Shown here: one piece after another, positions 50,380 to 59,920 of the stretch
Numbering within the stretch: position 1 is the first letter of the stretch
Layout of the letters: every line of letters starts with the position of its first letter
Notes under the pieces: generated by a model
What the model was told of the DNA's origin: nothing
The model's input: only the letters and a program-made list of their open reading frames with translations
Database searches by the model: none
DNA from: Bacillota bacterium
GTDB taxonomy: Bacteria; Bacillota; Clostridia; Caldicoprobacterales; Xylanivirgaceae
Assembly (NCBI GenBank): GCA_023621995.1
Contig: JAMOAB010000029.1
Span: 1-64,000, forward strand
DNA: 64,000 bases
Reading direction: 5' to 3'
Made by a program: the position numbers and the translations under genes

Positions 50380-51286
50380 GATAGATTTTGATGAAAATAT
50401 GATAGTCTGTGAAAATCTGGTAAAGATATATAAGACACATGAGATAGAGGTAATTGCTCTCCAAGGGTTAGATCTTATCGTCAAACGTGGGGAGCTGATG
50501 GCTATTATAGGGAATAGTGGTAGCGGCAAATCTACCCTTCTAAATATGTTAGGTGGACTAGATAGGCCTTCGGCAGGAAGATTATACGTAGATGGGAAGG
50601 ACCTACTTAAGTTTACCGATAAAGAACTTGTAAAATATAAGAGGGAGACAGTGGGTTTTATATGGCAGAATAATGCTCGAAACTTAATTCCCTATTTGAC
50701 AGCATTAGAAAATGTTGAAATGCCCATGATACTTAAGGGTAGAAGGCGAAGGGAACGGGCAGGAGAACTTTTAGATATGGTGGGTCTATCCCATAGAAAA
50801 GACAGCAAGCTCAGTCAGCTATCGGGAGGAGAGCAGCAAAGGGTTGCAATTGCCATTGCCCTTGCAAATGAGCCAAAACTACTCTTGGCAGATGAGCCAA
50901 CAGGGGCAGTTGATACGAATACAGCAATGCAGATACTTGATGTATTCAGAGAGTTAAATGAGACACTTGGGGTTACCATAGTCATAGTTACCCACGATAG
51001 ACAGATTTCAAAGAAGGTAGATAGGGTAGTGGCGATTCGGGATGGACGAACAAGTAGTGAATTCATTAGGAAGAGGTCATACGCCGAAGAACTTGCACAA
51101 ATTTCCAGTGGTATGTTGGTGGAAGACGATGATGAAGATACCCATGAGGAATTGGCAGTTGTAGATAGGGCGGGAAGGATACAGATTCCCAAGGAATATT
51201 TAAATTCTATAGGAGTAGAAGGGCGTGATAAACTGAAGGTAGAATTAGAAGATAATAAGATAGTACTTATGACACCAAGGGAATAG
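50357..51286 (+). CDS. ABC ATPase fused to a SpoVT/AbrB-like domain
   Basis: 309 residues. The first 230 are a complete ABC ATPase (GNSGSGKSTLLNMLGGLDRP, IWQNNARNLIPYLTALENV, LSQLSGGEQQRVAIAIALAN, LLLADEPTGAVD). The last 45 residues, DRAGRIQIPKEYLNSIGVEGRDKLKVELEDNKIVLM, match a SpoVT/AbrB swapped-hairpin DNA-binding domain, joined by an acidic linker. Such a fusion could sense ATPase state and bind DNA, or act only in dimerisation. It overlaps the previous ATPase gene, so both are produced together. The absence of a permease makes the transport role uncertain. Confidence 0.88.
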   Translation: MTVMKESEIDFDENMIVCENLVKIYKTHEIEVIALQGLDLIVKRGELMAIIGNSGSGKSTLLNMLGGLDRPSAGRLYVDGKDLLKFTDKELVKYKRETVGFIWQNNARNLIPYLTALENVEMPMILKGRRRRERAGELLDMVGLSHRKDSKLSQLSGGEQQRVAIAIALANEPKLLLADEPTGAVDTNTAMQILDVFRELNETLGVTIVIVTHDRQISKKVDRVVAIRDGRTSSEFIRKRSYAEELAQISSGMLVEDDDEDTHEELAVVDRAGRIQIPKEYLNSIGVEGRDKLKVELEDNKIVLMTPRE

Positions 51287-51292
51287 ATTATA

Positions 51293-51321
51293 TTGCACTA
51301 TGGTTGAATCGTTGATATAAT
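51293..51321 (+). promoter_or_regulatory. Transketolase promoter
   Basis: TTGCAC (51293-51298) and TATAAT (51316-51321) are separated by 17 bases, a strong vegetative promoter that overlaps the gap after the ABC gene. Transcription would begin near 51328. Confidence 0.65.
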
Positions 51322-51400
51322 AAAAAAAGCTTTTATTGTCAATGTAATGTATGTATATCCCCACCCTGTATAAACTTAAGAACACATATATAAGGGATCG

Positions 51401-53383
51401 GATAGATATCAACTTTCTGTAAATACTATTAGAATTTTATCGGCTGAGGCTGTAGAGAGGGCAAAGTCAGGTCATCCTGGTATGCCTATGGGAGCTGCAC
51501 CGACTGCCTATACTCTATGGGCAAAACATATGAAGCATAATCCTTCCAATCCACAGTGGTCAGATAGGGATCGATTTGTACTATCTGGAGGCCATGCCTC
51601 TATGTTGATCTATTCACTACTCCACCTATTCGGATATGGACTTACCATAGACGACATAAAGAATTTTAGACAATTTAACAGTAAGACACCTGGCCATCCT
51701 GAATATGGTCATACCATAGGAGTCGAGACTACAACTGGTCCTCTAGGTCAGGGGTTTGCCACAGGTGTAGGTATGGCGATTGCAGAAGCTCATCTTGCTG
51801 CTAAATTTAACAGACCAGGTTATAATATAGTAGATCACTATACATATGTGTTGGCAGGGGATGGCTGCATGATGGAAGGGATATCTTCTGAAGCAGCGTC
51901 ACTTGCAGGGACACTCAAGCTTTCAAAACTTATAGTATTATATGACTCAAATCAAATATCTATAGAAGGAAGTACTGATATTGCATTTACAGAAGATGTG
52001 GGCAAGAGATTTGAAGCATATGGATGGCAAGTAATAGTTGTGGAAGACGGCAATGATATAGATGCCATCGGGAAGGCAATAGAAGAGGCAAAAGCAGATA
52101 CTGACAGGCCTTCTCTGATTGAGGTTAAGACAGAAATAGGATATGGTTGTCCTGATAAACAGGGAACTGCATCTGCCCACGGAGAGCCACTTGGAGCTGA
52201 GAACCTAAAGAAGACCAAAGAATTCCTTGGATGGAAATGGGATGAGCCCTTCTATGTACCTTCTGAGGTAAGACAGCACATGGAAGACATAAAGCAACAG
52301 GGGCAAAAACAGGAAGAGGAATGGAATAAATTATGGGAGTCATATAAAAAGGAATATCCTGAGCTCTCAAAGGAGTGGGAGTTGTGGCATGATGATAAGC
52401 TTCCTGTGGATCTCTTAAATGATGAAGATTTTTGGAAGTTTGACGGTGATATGGCAACCAGAGCTGCATCGGGTAAAGTAATAAATAGATTATCTAAACT
52501 TATACCCAATCTAATAGGAGGTTCTGCAGATCTTGCTCCATCTACTAAGACAATAATGGAAGATAGGGGGCATTTTTCCGCAGAGGATCGAACTGGTTCT
52601 AATATGCACTTTGGTGTTAGAGAACATGCAATGGCGGCTATTGGCAACGGAATGGCACTACATGGAGGTCTTAGACCCTATGTATCTACTTTCTTCGTAT
52701 TTAGCGACTATATGAAGGGTGGTATGAGGTTGTCTGCCCTTATGGGACTGCCTCTAATATATGTACTGACTCATGACAGTATTGGAGTGGGAGAAGATGG
52801 TCCTACTCATCAACCTGTAGAACATCTAGCCGCTCTGAGAAGTATGCCCAATATGACAGTATTTAGACCAGCTGACCCTAAAGAGACAGCTGCTGGATGG
52901 TATGCAGCCTTGACAAGGAAAAATAGTCCAACTGCTCTTGTGCTTACAAGACAAAATCTTCCCCTATACGATGAGACAGGCAAAGACGCATTAAAGGGTG
53001 GTTATATACTCAAAGATTCTGAAGGGGAAACTCCAGATATTATACTAATGGCTTCAGGTTCTGAGGTAGAGCTAATATATGAAGCACAAAAGGTATTAAA
53101 AGAAAAGGGTATAGACGCAAGGGTGGTTAGTATGCCTTCTTGGGAACTCTTTGAAGAACAATCCTGTGAATACAAGGAAAAGGTATTGCCAAGCCAGGTT
53201 AAAGCTAGACTTGCAGTGGAGGCAGGGTGTGAACTGGGATGGCACAAGTATGTAGGATTAGATGGAGATGTAATTGCAATCAATAGCTTTGGAGCTTCTG
53301 GCCCAGCTGATATATTGTTCGAAGAATTTGGATTTACCGTCCAAAATGTTGTAGCCAAGGCGGAAAAGCTATTGGATAAGTAA
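51401..53383 (+). CDS. tkt: Transketolase, start codon uncertain
   Basis: About 660 residues. It transfers C2 units between sugar phosphates using thiamine diphosphate. The track starts at ATG 51482, but the frame upstream encodes [24 protein letters not shown], the conserved transketolase N-terminus with the catalytic His. That frame contains no ATG, GTG or TTG between the stop at 51377 and ATG 51482. AAGGGATCGG at 51392-51401 is a possible binding site. So the real start is a rare codon, or a substitution or sequencing error has removed it. The remaining motifs ([50 protein letters not shown]) are intact. Confidence 0.9.
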   Translation, partial: DRYQLSVNTIRILSAEAVERAKSGHPGMPMGAAPTAYTLWAKHMKHNPSNPQWSDRDRFVLSGGHASMLIYSLLHLFGYGLTIDDIKNFRQFNSKTPGHPEYGHTIGVETTTGPLGQGFATGVGMAIAEAHLAAKFNRPGYNIVDHYTYVLAGDGCMMEGISSEAASLAGTLKLSKLIVLYDSNQISIEGSTDIAFTEDVGKRFEAYGWQVIVVEDGNDIDAIGKAIEEAKADTDRPSLIEVKTEIGYGCPDKQGTASAHGEPLGAENLKKTKEFLGWKWDEPFYVPSEVRQHMEDIKQQGQKQEEEWNKLWESYKKEYPELSKEWELWHDDKLPVDLLNDEDFWKFDGDMATRAASGKVINRLSKLIPNLIGGSADLAPSTKTIMEDRGHFSAEDRTGSNMHFGVREHAMAAIGNGMALHGGLRPYVSTFFVFSDYMKGGMRLSALMGLPLIYVLTHDSIGVGEDGPTHQPVEHLAALRSMPNMTVFRPADPKETAAGWYAALTRKNSPTALVLTRQNLPLYDETGKDALKGGYILKDSEGETPDIILMASGSEVELIYEAQKVLKEKGIDARVVSMPSWELFEEQSCEYKEKVLPSQVKARLAVEAGCELGWHKYVGLDGDVIAINSFGASGPADILFEEFGFTVQNVVAKAEKLLDK

Positions 53384-53410
53384 TATATATGAAAAACCAC
53401 TAATATGATA

Positions 53411-53446
53411 AAAATGCAAGGAGTGTTTTAAATCTCCTTGCATTTT
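53411..53446 (+). terminator. Terminator of transketolase
   Basis: AAAATGCAAGGAG and CTCCTTGCATTTT are perfectly complementary around a 10-base loop and end in a long T run. Confidence 0.93.
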
Positions 53447-53470
53447 TTTGTTTCAAACTATCTAAAATAG

Positions 53471-53530
53471 TTGACAAATAAAATTGTGAGTGCTAATATA
53501 CCGTTATATGAATATTTGGAAATTCCAAAT
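53471..53530 (+). promoter_or_regulatory. Promoter and palindromic operator of the marR gene
   Basis: TTGACA (53471-53476), 17-base spacer and TATAAT-like TAATAT (53494-53499) form a promoter. The 17-bp palindrome ATTTGGAAATTCCAAAT (53514-53530) follows the start region. A weaker copy, TCTGGAACTTCCCA, lies near 53555. This suggests autoregulation by the MarR protein encoded immediately downstream. Confidence 0.7.
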
Positions 53531-53576
53531 AAATAACAGGGGTATCTGGAACTTCCCAAAGGAAAGGAGTGTAGAG

Positions 53577-54011
53577 ATGGAAGATGATATCTATCTATTA
53601 GATAACCTCATAAGGAGTATAGTCAGAAAATATGAGATGATAGAGAGTAAAAACAGGGCATTTAGACATCTGACTGCCCTTACAATTACTGAGATAAAGA
53701 CTATATATGCCATAGGAGACGAAGAGCCAAAGACTATGAAAGAGATTGCCAGGGCTTTGGACGTGTCAGTTAGCACTCCTACAACTACTATAAATAGACT
53801 TATAGATAAGGACTATGTCAATAGATTTACGGGTGTAGAGGATAGGCGACAGGTTCTTGTAGAGCTGACTAAAGAAGGGAGAAAGATATTAAAAGAGATA
53901 CGGCGAATAAAAATTGAGACAACTGAATTTGTTCTTCGCATGCTTGATGAAGGAGAGATAAATTCTCTAAAGAAAATATTACAGAAGGTAGATGCTAACC
54001 TACATGTATAA
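53577..54011 (+). CDS. MarR-family transcriptional regulator
   Basis: 145 residues from ATG 53577 (GGAAAGGAGTG upstream); the track start at 53490 lies in the operator region. The winged HTH is visible as LTITEIKTIYAIGDEEPKTMKEIARALDVSVSTPTTTINRLIDKDYVNRFTGVEDRRQVLVELTKEGRKILK. It likely represses itself and the MMPL exporter until a ligand binds. Palindromic sites before both genes support this. Confidence 0.93.
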   Translation: MEDDIYLLDNLIRSIVRKYEMIESKNRAFRHLTALTITEIKTIYAIGDEEPKTMKEIARALDVSVSTPTTTINRLIDKDYVNRFTGVEDRRQVLVELTKEGRKILKEIRRIKIETTEFVLRMLDEGEINSLKKILQKVDANLHV

Positions 54012-54038
54012 TAAATAGCATTATTTTTTTAACAAAGT

Positions 54039-54055
54039 ACTTGGAAATTCGAAAT
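54039..54055 (+). promoter_or_regulatory. MarR-type operator before the exporter gene
   Basis: ACTTGGAAATTCGAAAT matches the 17-bp palindrome before marR at 15 of 17 positions. It lies about 50 bases before the exporter start, within its likely leader. Confidence 0.65.
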
Positions 54056-54105
54056 ATATGGAACACCAAATATCTATATGTAGCAATATTAAGGAGATGA
54101 TTCTT

Positions 54106-56214
54106 ATGGAGACATTTGGTAAATTTATAGCCAAAAATAGGGTAGCAGTGATAATAGTGGCTACAATACTACTTATGCCAGCCCTATATGCCATGTCACA
54201 TACAAAAGTCAACTATGATTTACTGAGTTATTTGCCAGATGACTTAGATACTACTAAAGGGCAGAAGATAATGGAAGAAAGTTTTGATAGGGTGTCTACA
54301 GCTTTCTTAGTGATTGAAGATATGCCTTCTAAAGATGTGGCAAAAATAAAGGAAAAAATCACAGAAATAGAAGGGGTAGAAAGTATAACTTGGATAGATG
54401 ATATAGTCGATACTAGAATACCTAAAGAGATGCTCCCGAGTAAGATACGGGATATATTTTATAGCAATAATTCTACTCTTATGCTAATAAAGTTTGAAGA
54501 ACAGTCTTCATCTCCATTAACACAAGACGCGATTGTATCTATAAGGAAAGAGCTTAACAAGCAATGCTTTTTGAGCGGAGCAGCAGCAATAGCAAGGGAT
54601 ACAAAAGACCTATCAGATAAGGAGACACCACGTTATATACTTTTAGCTGTAGTACTTGCAGTTGCGGTACTTATGCTCACCATGGAATCTACATTTATTC
54701 CTGTAGTATTCTTAATATCTATTGGCTATTCAATAGTATATAACCTGGGTACAAACCAATTTTTAGATGGTATGTCCTATGTGACAAAAGCACTTGCAGC
54801 GGTGCTTCAATTGGGTGTAACCATGGACTACTCTATATTTCTCATGCATAGGTACGAAGAGGAGCTGGATAATGGTCTTGATAAGGAGAGTGCTATGGCA
54901 AAGGCTATAGCAAATACATTTACATCCATAACAGGTAGTTCCCTAACTACTATTGCTGGTTTCTTAGCTATATGCGCCATGCAACTTAAATTGGGAATAG
55001 ATATAGGCCTAGTCATGGCGAAGGGGGTTGCCTTTGGAGTATTGTCTACACTTACCATATTACCTGCATTTATATTGATATTTGATAAGATAATACACAG
55101 ATTTAGTCATAAGACAGTACTACCAAGTTTTGATAAGACATCGACTTTTGTCACTAAACACTATAAAGTGTTTATGGTTATATTTATATTGGCATTTTTA
55201 CCTTCAATATTTGGAGCTAAGAATACAGATGTTTACTATAATTTAGACGATTCTCTTCCAAGAGATTTAGAATCTATAGTTGCAACTAGAAAGTTAAAAG
55301 AAGACTATGATATGAATTCAACACATTTTATAATAGTAAATGATGATATCCCATCATATCGTCTAAAGGAGATGGCCGATGATATAGCCAAGTTGGAAGG
55401 TGTAAATGAAGTACTCTCCTACGATAGTTTTATTGGGCAGAGGATTCCTGAAAGCTTCATACCCCAAGAAGTTAAGGATATATTCAAGAGTGACGAGTAT
55501 AACCTTATAATAGTGAGTTCTGAGTATAAACCAGCTAGAGATGAGGCAAATGCTCAGATTGACAAGATACAGAGTATAGTAAAGAGACATGATGAGAATG
55601 GTATAGTAGCAGGTGAAGCTCCCTTGACTAAGGATTTGATCGAGATAACAGAGACAGACATGAAACGGGTAAATTATCTGTCGATTATAGCAATATTCGT
55701 CATAATTCTATTTGTATTTAAATCATTTTCTATACCAATAATTTTGGTTATGTCGATCCAGCTTGCAATACTTATCAATATGGGCTTGCCGTACTACATG
55801 GGTACTTCCATTCCATTTATAGCTTCCATTGTAGTAGGTACCATACAGTTAGGGGCTACAGTTGACTATGCAATATTGATGGCGACACGCTTTAAAGAAG
55901 AACTAGGAAAGGGACATGATAAATATACTGCTATGACAATAACGGTGAGGGAGAGTGCCCGATCTATAGTGGCAAGTGCCATGACTTTCTTTGCTGCAAC
56001 TGCAGGTGTAGCCATTATATCCCATATGGAGGTTGTAAAGACCTTATGTATGCTAATTGCAAGGGGTGCAGTAATAAGTATGATAGTTATAATCTGCATT
56101 TTGCCTTCCCTACTTATAGTCTTTGAAGGGTTTATCGCTAAGACGACTAAGGGTTGGACAAGCAGAGAGACTATGGAGCACTCTAAAAAACATAAACATG
56201 TGGTAACTGAATAG
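54106..56214 (+). CDS. MMPL-family RND exporter
   Basis: About 702 residues from ATG 54106, nine bases after AAGGAG; earlier track starts are closer to or before that site. The gene encodes two repeats, each a helix, an extracytoplasmic loop and five further helices, as in MMPL/RND lipid and drug exporters (VTMDYSIFLMHRYEEEL, ATVDYAILMATRFKEELGKG are the paired proton-relay segments). It moves lipids or hydrophobic drugs outward by proton motive force. It is controlled by the MarR gene upstream and is followed after 22 bases by an exported heptad protein, the likely partner. Confidence 0.92.
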   Translation: METFGKFIAKNRVAVIIVATILLMPALYAMSHTKVNYDLLSYLPDDLDTTKGQKIMEESFDRVSTAFLVIEDMPSKDVAKIKEKITEIEGVESITWIDDIVDTRIPKEMLPSKIRDIFYSNNSTLMLIKFEEQSSSPLTQDAIVSIRKELNKQCFLSGAAAIARDTKDLSDKETPRYILLAVVLAVAVLMLTMESTFIPVVFLISIGYSIVYNLGTNQFLDGMSYVTKALAAVLQLGVTMDYSIFLMHRYEEELDNGLDKESAMAKAIANTFTSITGSSLTTIAGFLAICAMQLKLGIDIGLVMAKGVAFGVLSTLTILPAFILIFDKIIHRFSHKTVLPSFDKTSTFVTKHYKVFMVIFILAFLPSIFGAKNTDVYYNLDDSLPRDLESIVATRKLKEDYDMNSTHFIIVNDDIPSYRLKEMADDIAKLEGVNEVLSYDSFIGQRIPESFIPQEVKDIFKSDEYNLIIVSSEYKPARDEANAQIDKIQSIVKRHDENGIVAGEAPLTKDLIEITETDMKRVNYLSIIAIFVIILFVFKSFSIPIILVMSIQLAILINMGLPYYMGTSIPFIASIVVGTIQLGATVDYAILMATRFKEELGKGHDKYTAMTITVRESARSIVASAMTFFAATAGVAIISHMEVVKTLCMLIARGAVISMIVIICILPSLLIVFEGFIAKTTKGWTSRETMEHSKKHKHVVTE

Positions 56215-56236
56215 AAGGAGTAGGAGATGATATATT

Positions 56237-58483
56237 ATGGATAGAAAAAATTTAAAAAGAGGAATATGTACTTTACTAATTGCATGTATGGTATTGACGG
56301 GTGGAGCATATGCGGCTCCATCGGTTAAAAAAGATGAGTCAGTATATGTGATATTAAACTCAGATGGAACCGTGAAGGAGAAGATAGTAAGCGATTGGCT
56401 GCAGGGAAGTAAGGGACTTAAGATAGAGGATCAATCCATATTAGAAAATATTGAAAATGTAAAAGGGGATGAGGTGCCGACTAAAGACGGAGAGACACTG
56501 ATATGGGAACTAGAAAATGATGATCTCTTCTATCAAGGAACTACCGATAAGGAATTGCCTTTAGAAGTAGATATCTCCTATTTTCTCGATGGTGAGAAAA
56601 TAAGCCCTGAAGAGCTAGGAGGTAAGTCGGGTAAGGTTAAAATATGTGTCAAGATTGAAAATAAGGATGGACATAACAAAACTATAAATGGTAATCAAAA
56701 AACTGTATATACCCCATTTATGACCATGGTTGTTATGAACCTATCTAATGAACACTTTGACAATATTGAAGTCAATAGGGGAGAAGTAGTTTCAGATGGT
56801 AAAAATCAAGTGGTGACATTTGTGACAATACCAGGGCTTAAAGAGAGCCTAGACATAGATAGTGACATCCTAGATCTAGATGTAGATGAGGTCTTGGAAG
56901 TGACAGCTGATGTGGAAAACTTTGACATGGGCCCCATAATGATAGTAGCTACTCCAGATATTCCAAGTGTAGATAAGATAGAAAATGCAGATAACTTAGA
57001 TGAGCTAGAAGAAGGCCTTAACGAACTTAAAGATGTGGTAGAAAAATTGTGCAATGGTACAGATGAGTTAGCTGAAAATATGGAGCTCTTCTATGAAAAT
57101 TTCGAAAAATTAGAGAGTGGTGCCAAGGACTTAGGTAATGGTATAAGGGCACTTAGTGAAGGTATAGATAGGGCACGTAGTGGAGCTTTGGAGCTAAAAG
57201 AAGGAATTGGTGCACTCGGAAAAGGAGCAACGGACTTTGGTAGGGGCGGTATAGAATATTCAAAGGGTGCAAGTGAATTTGCAGCTAATGCCAAAGTTTT
57301 TGCCGATGGCACTAAAGATTTTGCAGGTGGTGTAGCTAAGCTGTCTGAGGGGTCACAGGCAATAGCTGCTGGTGCAACAGAGCTGTCGCAAGGGACCAAG
57401 GCGGTGTCAGAAAATACAGCTAAGTTAAGTGATGGACTAGGTCAGTTGGCAGAAGGTACAGGAAGATTGAATGCAGGACAACAGGAAGTTGTAGGTGGTA
57501 TAGATGAGGCACTGGCAGGTGTACAAAGATTAAAAACAGGTAAGATCAAGGAAAATAAGGCAATGGATATGCTTATTCAAGGTATAGGAGCATTTGATAA
57601 GATCGCTGAAAGTGTAGCAATGTTACCAGGTGGGGATGTAATTGTAGCTAAGGTAGATGAATTTAGACAAGGTCTCATTGCTACAAGACAAGGAGGAGAG
57701 GAGCTACTTGCAGGACTAGAGGAGCTAGAACAGGGCCTTATAAAACTGAAAGCCGGAGCAGAAGAGGTAAATGGTGGTCTTTCTACAGTACATGAAAAGC
57801 AGTTAGAGGCAGCAGAGGGAGCAAAACAATTGGCCCAAGGTACAGCTCAACTTAATGAAGGTACAGCTAAACTAGCTACAGGTGCAGGAGAGCTTGGCAA
57901 ACAGGCAAGCGCCGGTATGAGCGAGGTAGTTCAAAAATTTCAAGAAGGCAGTGCCGGTTTTGATGTAGGTGCAAAAGGACTTAGTGCAGCATCAAAACAG
58001 CTATACGATGGGGCAAACGCTTTAAATAATGGTGGCGTAGAGGCTACCATAGGTGCTGATAAGCTTGCAGGAGGTCTTGGAGAGCTATCAAATGGAGCCA
58101 ATCAGTTAGAAGCAGGGGCTTCAGAGTTTGTAGAAGGTTCTTCACTACTTGGGGAAGGAGCTAGAAAGCTAGCCGATGGTTCGAAGGAATTAAATGATGG
58201 CATGCACAAGTTCGATGAGGAAGGTATACAGAAGATAGATGACGAACTATCGGATAAGACAGATGACATAAAGACAATACTTGACACAAAGGACGAACTT
58301 GTAGACCTTTCAAAGAATTATAGGACATTTACTGGAGTAGGCGAGGATATGGATGGCAGTGTAAAGTTTATAATGAAGACGGAAGAGATAGAAGGCAATG
58401 ATGAAGAAGTAATAGAACTAGAGGAAGGGGAAGAGGAGAAGACAGGCTTTTTTGAATGGATAAAAGGATGGTTCAAAAAGTAA
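56237..58483 (+). CDS. Exported heptad-repeat (LxxG-type) protein
   Basis: 748 residues. Signal peptide MDRKNLKRGICTLLIACMVLTGGAYA. The first 260 residues form a beta-rich domain (YVILNSDGTVKEKIVSDWLQG). Residues about 260-650 contain long seven-residue repeats (AxELSxG, AKLSDGL, TAKLATGA), a helical bundle of the X-X-X-Leu-X-X-Gly type seen in YhgE/Pip-related proteins. No final membrane helix is visible, only an amphipathic end (FFEWIKGWFKK). These proteins often follow MMPL exporters and may act as periplasmic-side tethers. Function is inferred. Confidence 0.85.
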   Translation: MDRKNLKRGICTLLIACMVLTGGAYAAPSVKKDESVYVILNSDGTVKEKIVSDWLQGSKGLKIEDQSILENIENVKGDEVPTKDGETLIWELENDDLFYQGTTDKELPLEVDISYFLDGEKISPEELGGKSGKVKICVKIENKDGHNKTINGNQKTVYTPFMTMVVMNLSNEHFDNIEVNRGEVVSDGKNQVVTFVTIPGLKESLDIDSDILDLDVDEVLEVTADVENFDMGPIMIVATPDIPSVDKIENADNLDELEEGLNELKDVVEKLCNGTDELAENMELFYENFEKLESGAKDLGNGIRALSEGIDRARSGALELKEGIGALGKGATDFGRGGIEYSKGASEFAANAKVFADGTKDFAGGVAKLSEGSQAIAAGATELSQGTKAVSENTAKLSDGLGQLAEGTGRLNAGQQEVVGGIDEALAGVQRLKTGKIKENKAMDMLIQGIGAFDKIAESVAMLPGGDVIVAKVDEFRQGLIATRQGGEELLAGLEELEQGLIKLKAGAEEVNGGLSTVHEKQLEAAEGAKQLAQGTAQLNEGTAKLATGAGELGKQASAGMSEVVQKFQEGSAGFDVGAKGLSAASKQLYDGANALNNGGVEATIGADKLAGGLGELSNGANQLEAGASEFVEGSSLLGEGARKLADGSKELNDGMHKFDEEGIQKIDDELSDKTDDIKTILDTKDELVDLSKNYRTFTGVGEDMDGSVKFIMKTEEIEGNDEEVIELEEGEEEKTGFFEWIKGWFKK

Positions 58484-58493
58484 CCACAATAAT

Positions 58494-58533
58494 AAAAGAG
58501 CTGTTATGTCTAAAAAGGCATAGCAGCTCTTTT
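58494..58533 (+). terminator. Terminator of the MMPL operon
   Basis: AAAAGAGCTGTTATG and CATAGCAGCTCTTTT pair with one mismatch around a 10-base loop, followed by ATTTCT. Confidence 0.85.
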
Positions 58534-58667
58534 ATTTCTATAGATTCAAATCTATTACAGATTTTTCTTTTATTCGACAATTTCAATATGGTATAATAGA
58601 TAACATGAAGTGATAAATTTGACAATTTTGTCAGCAGAAAAACATATACTGAGGGGTGATAGTCACT

Positions 58668-59903
58668 GTGGGTTGGAAGATAGTTAAAGAGAAGTTGTAT
58701 GACTTTTTCAAAGAAGGTAAACAGTTTACCATTATTTTAATAGATAAGAAAAAGATATGGTTGGCTGTTTTACTTACTATTATAGTATGTATATCATTGA
58801 TTTTTTTTCAAGATGGTGTGTTATTGTGGAAAAAGGCTAACATAGATACGCCGATTATGGAAGAGAAGATAGTATCTGCTGACATTGGACAAGACATACG
58901 AGATGAAATTGCTATTACTGAGAAGGAACCTAAAGAACCAGTGTTAATTGACCTATCAAGTGACTACATAAAACTAGATACCACTATGCAGAGGATAAAC
59001 GAACCCATTTTCTTTAATGATGAAATTATCTACTCTGCAGGAGAGGGAGACAATATAGAAGATGGAGCAATACTTACCAAGCTATATATATGTAATATGG
59101 AAGATAGGGAAGAGAGAGTTATAGCAGAAAGCAGAATAAAGTTTGGCGAAATATATGAGGGAAGGTTAAGCGAGGATTGGATTGCTTGGCTTGATACCAA
59201 TCATGTGGGAACTAATATAATATATGGAATGAATAGAGATACAGGTGAAGTATTCGAAATAAAGAGATGTGAGTATAATAGACCTCAACTCAGACTATGG
59301 GGAGAAAATTTAGTGTGGGTAGAGCAGAGGGATTTAGAAAATGATAGCCTATATCTATATAATTTTTCTAGTGGGGAACCAGTTGTACTCGAGAGCTTTA
59401 GCAATTCTACATATGGAACATGTCCACCTTCCATATGGAATGATGTGGTTGTATGGACCTCACCTGGAGAGGGAGGCGGCAGTGTAATAAAGAAACTAGA
59501 TCTCAAGAAAATAGATAGATCTTCAGAAGAAGAGCCCAAATTAGAATTAATAGACCCTAAGGGATTTGCCATATATCCATCCACCAATGGAAGCACAATT
59601 GCGTGGCTAGATAATCTAGATCCTCAAAAGGCCTCTTTAAAGTTGACATTAGATGGGAAAGATATAATCACTGTTGCAACTGGTATAGGCAGATTCTTTG
59701 GTGTGGGAGACAAGTTTGTTGCATATACTCAAGAAGGAAAAATAATGCTATATTTTTGGGAAGAAGGGCAATATGCACATATAAATCCTAAGGATACTCA
59801 AGGTAGGTTATCCCAGTGTAGTGTAAGTGGTAATCATATAACTTGGTATTCTAATCCTCCCAGAGAGAGCCAGGATATTGTAAATGTCACTATAATAAAA
59901 TAG
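58668..59903 (+). CDS. Membrane-anchored beta-propeller-like protein
   Basis: About 411 residues from GTG 58668, eight bases after GAGGGGTGA; the track GTG at 58656 touches that site. One membrane helix lies at about residue 30-50 (IWLAVLLTIIVCISLIFF). The outer part has TolB/WD-like repeats, each with a Trp-rich strand (DWIAWLDTNH, ENLVWVEQRD, NDVVVWTSPGE, STIAWLDNLD, NHITWYSNPP). It looks like a six-bladed propeller. The binding partner is unknown. The radA remnant starts 18 bases after its stop. Confidence 0.72.
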   Translation: MGWKIVKEKLYDFFKEGKQFTIILIDKKKIWLAVLLTIIVCISLIFFQDGVLLWKKANIDTPIMEEKIVSADIGQDIRDEIAITEKEPKEPVLIDLSSDYIKLDTTMQRINEPIFFNDEIIYSAGEGDNIEDGAILTKLYICNMEDREERVIAESRIKFGEIYEGRLSEDWIAWLDTNHVGTNIIYGMNRDTGEVFEIKRCEYNRPQLRLWGENLVWVEQRDLENDSLYLYNFSSGEPVVLESFSNSTYGTCPPSIWNDVVVWTSPGEGGGSVIKKLDLKKIDRSSEEEPKLELIDPKGFAIYPSTNGSTIAWLDNLDPQKASLKLTLDGKDIITVATGIGRFFGVGDKFVAYTQEGKIMLYFWEEGQYAHINPKDTQGRLSQCSVSGNHITWYSNPPRESQDIVNVTIIK

Positions 59904-59920
59904 AAGAAATGAGGAAGACT

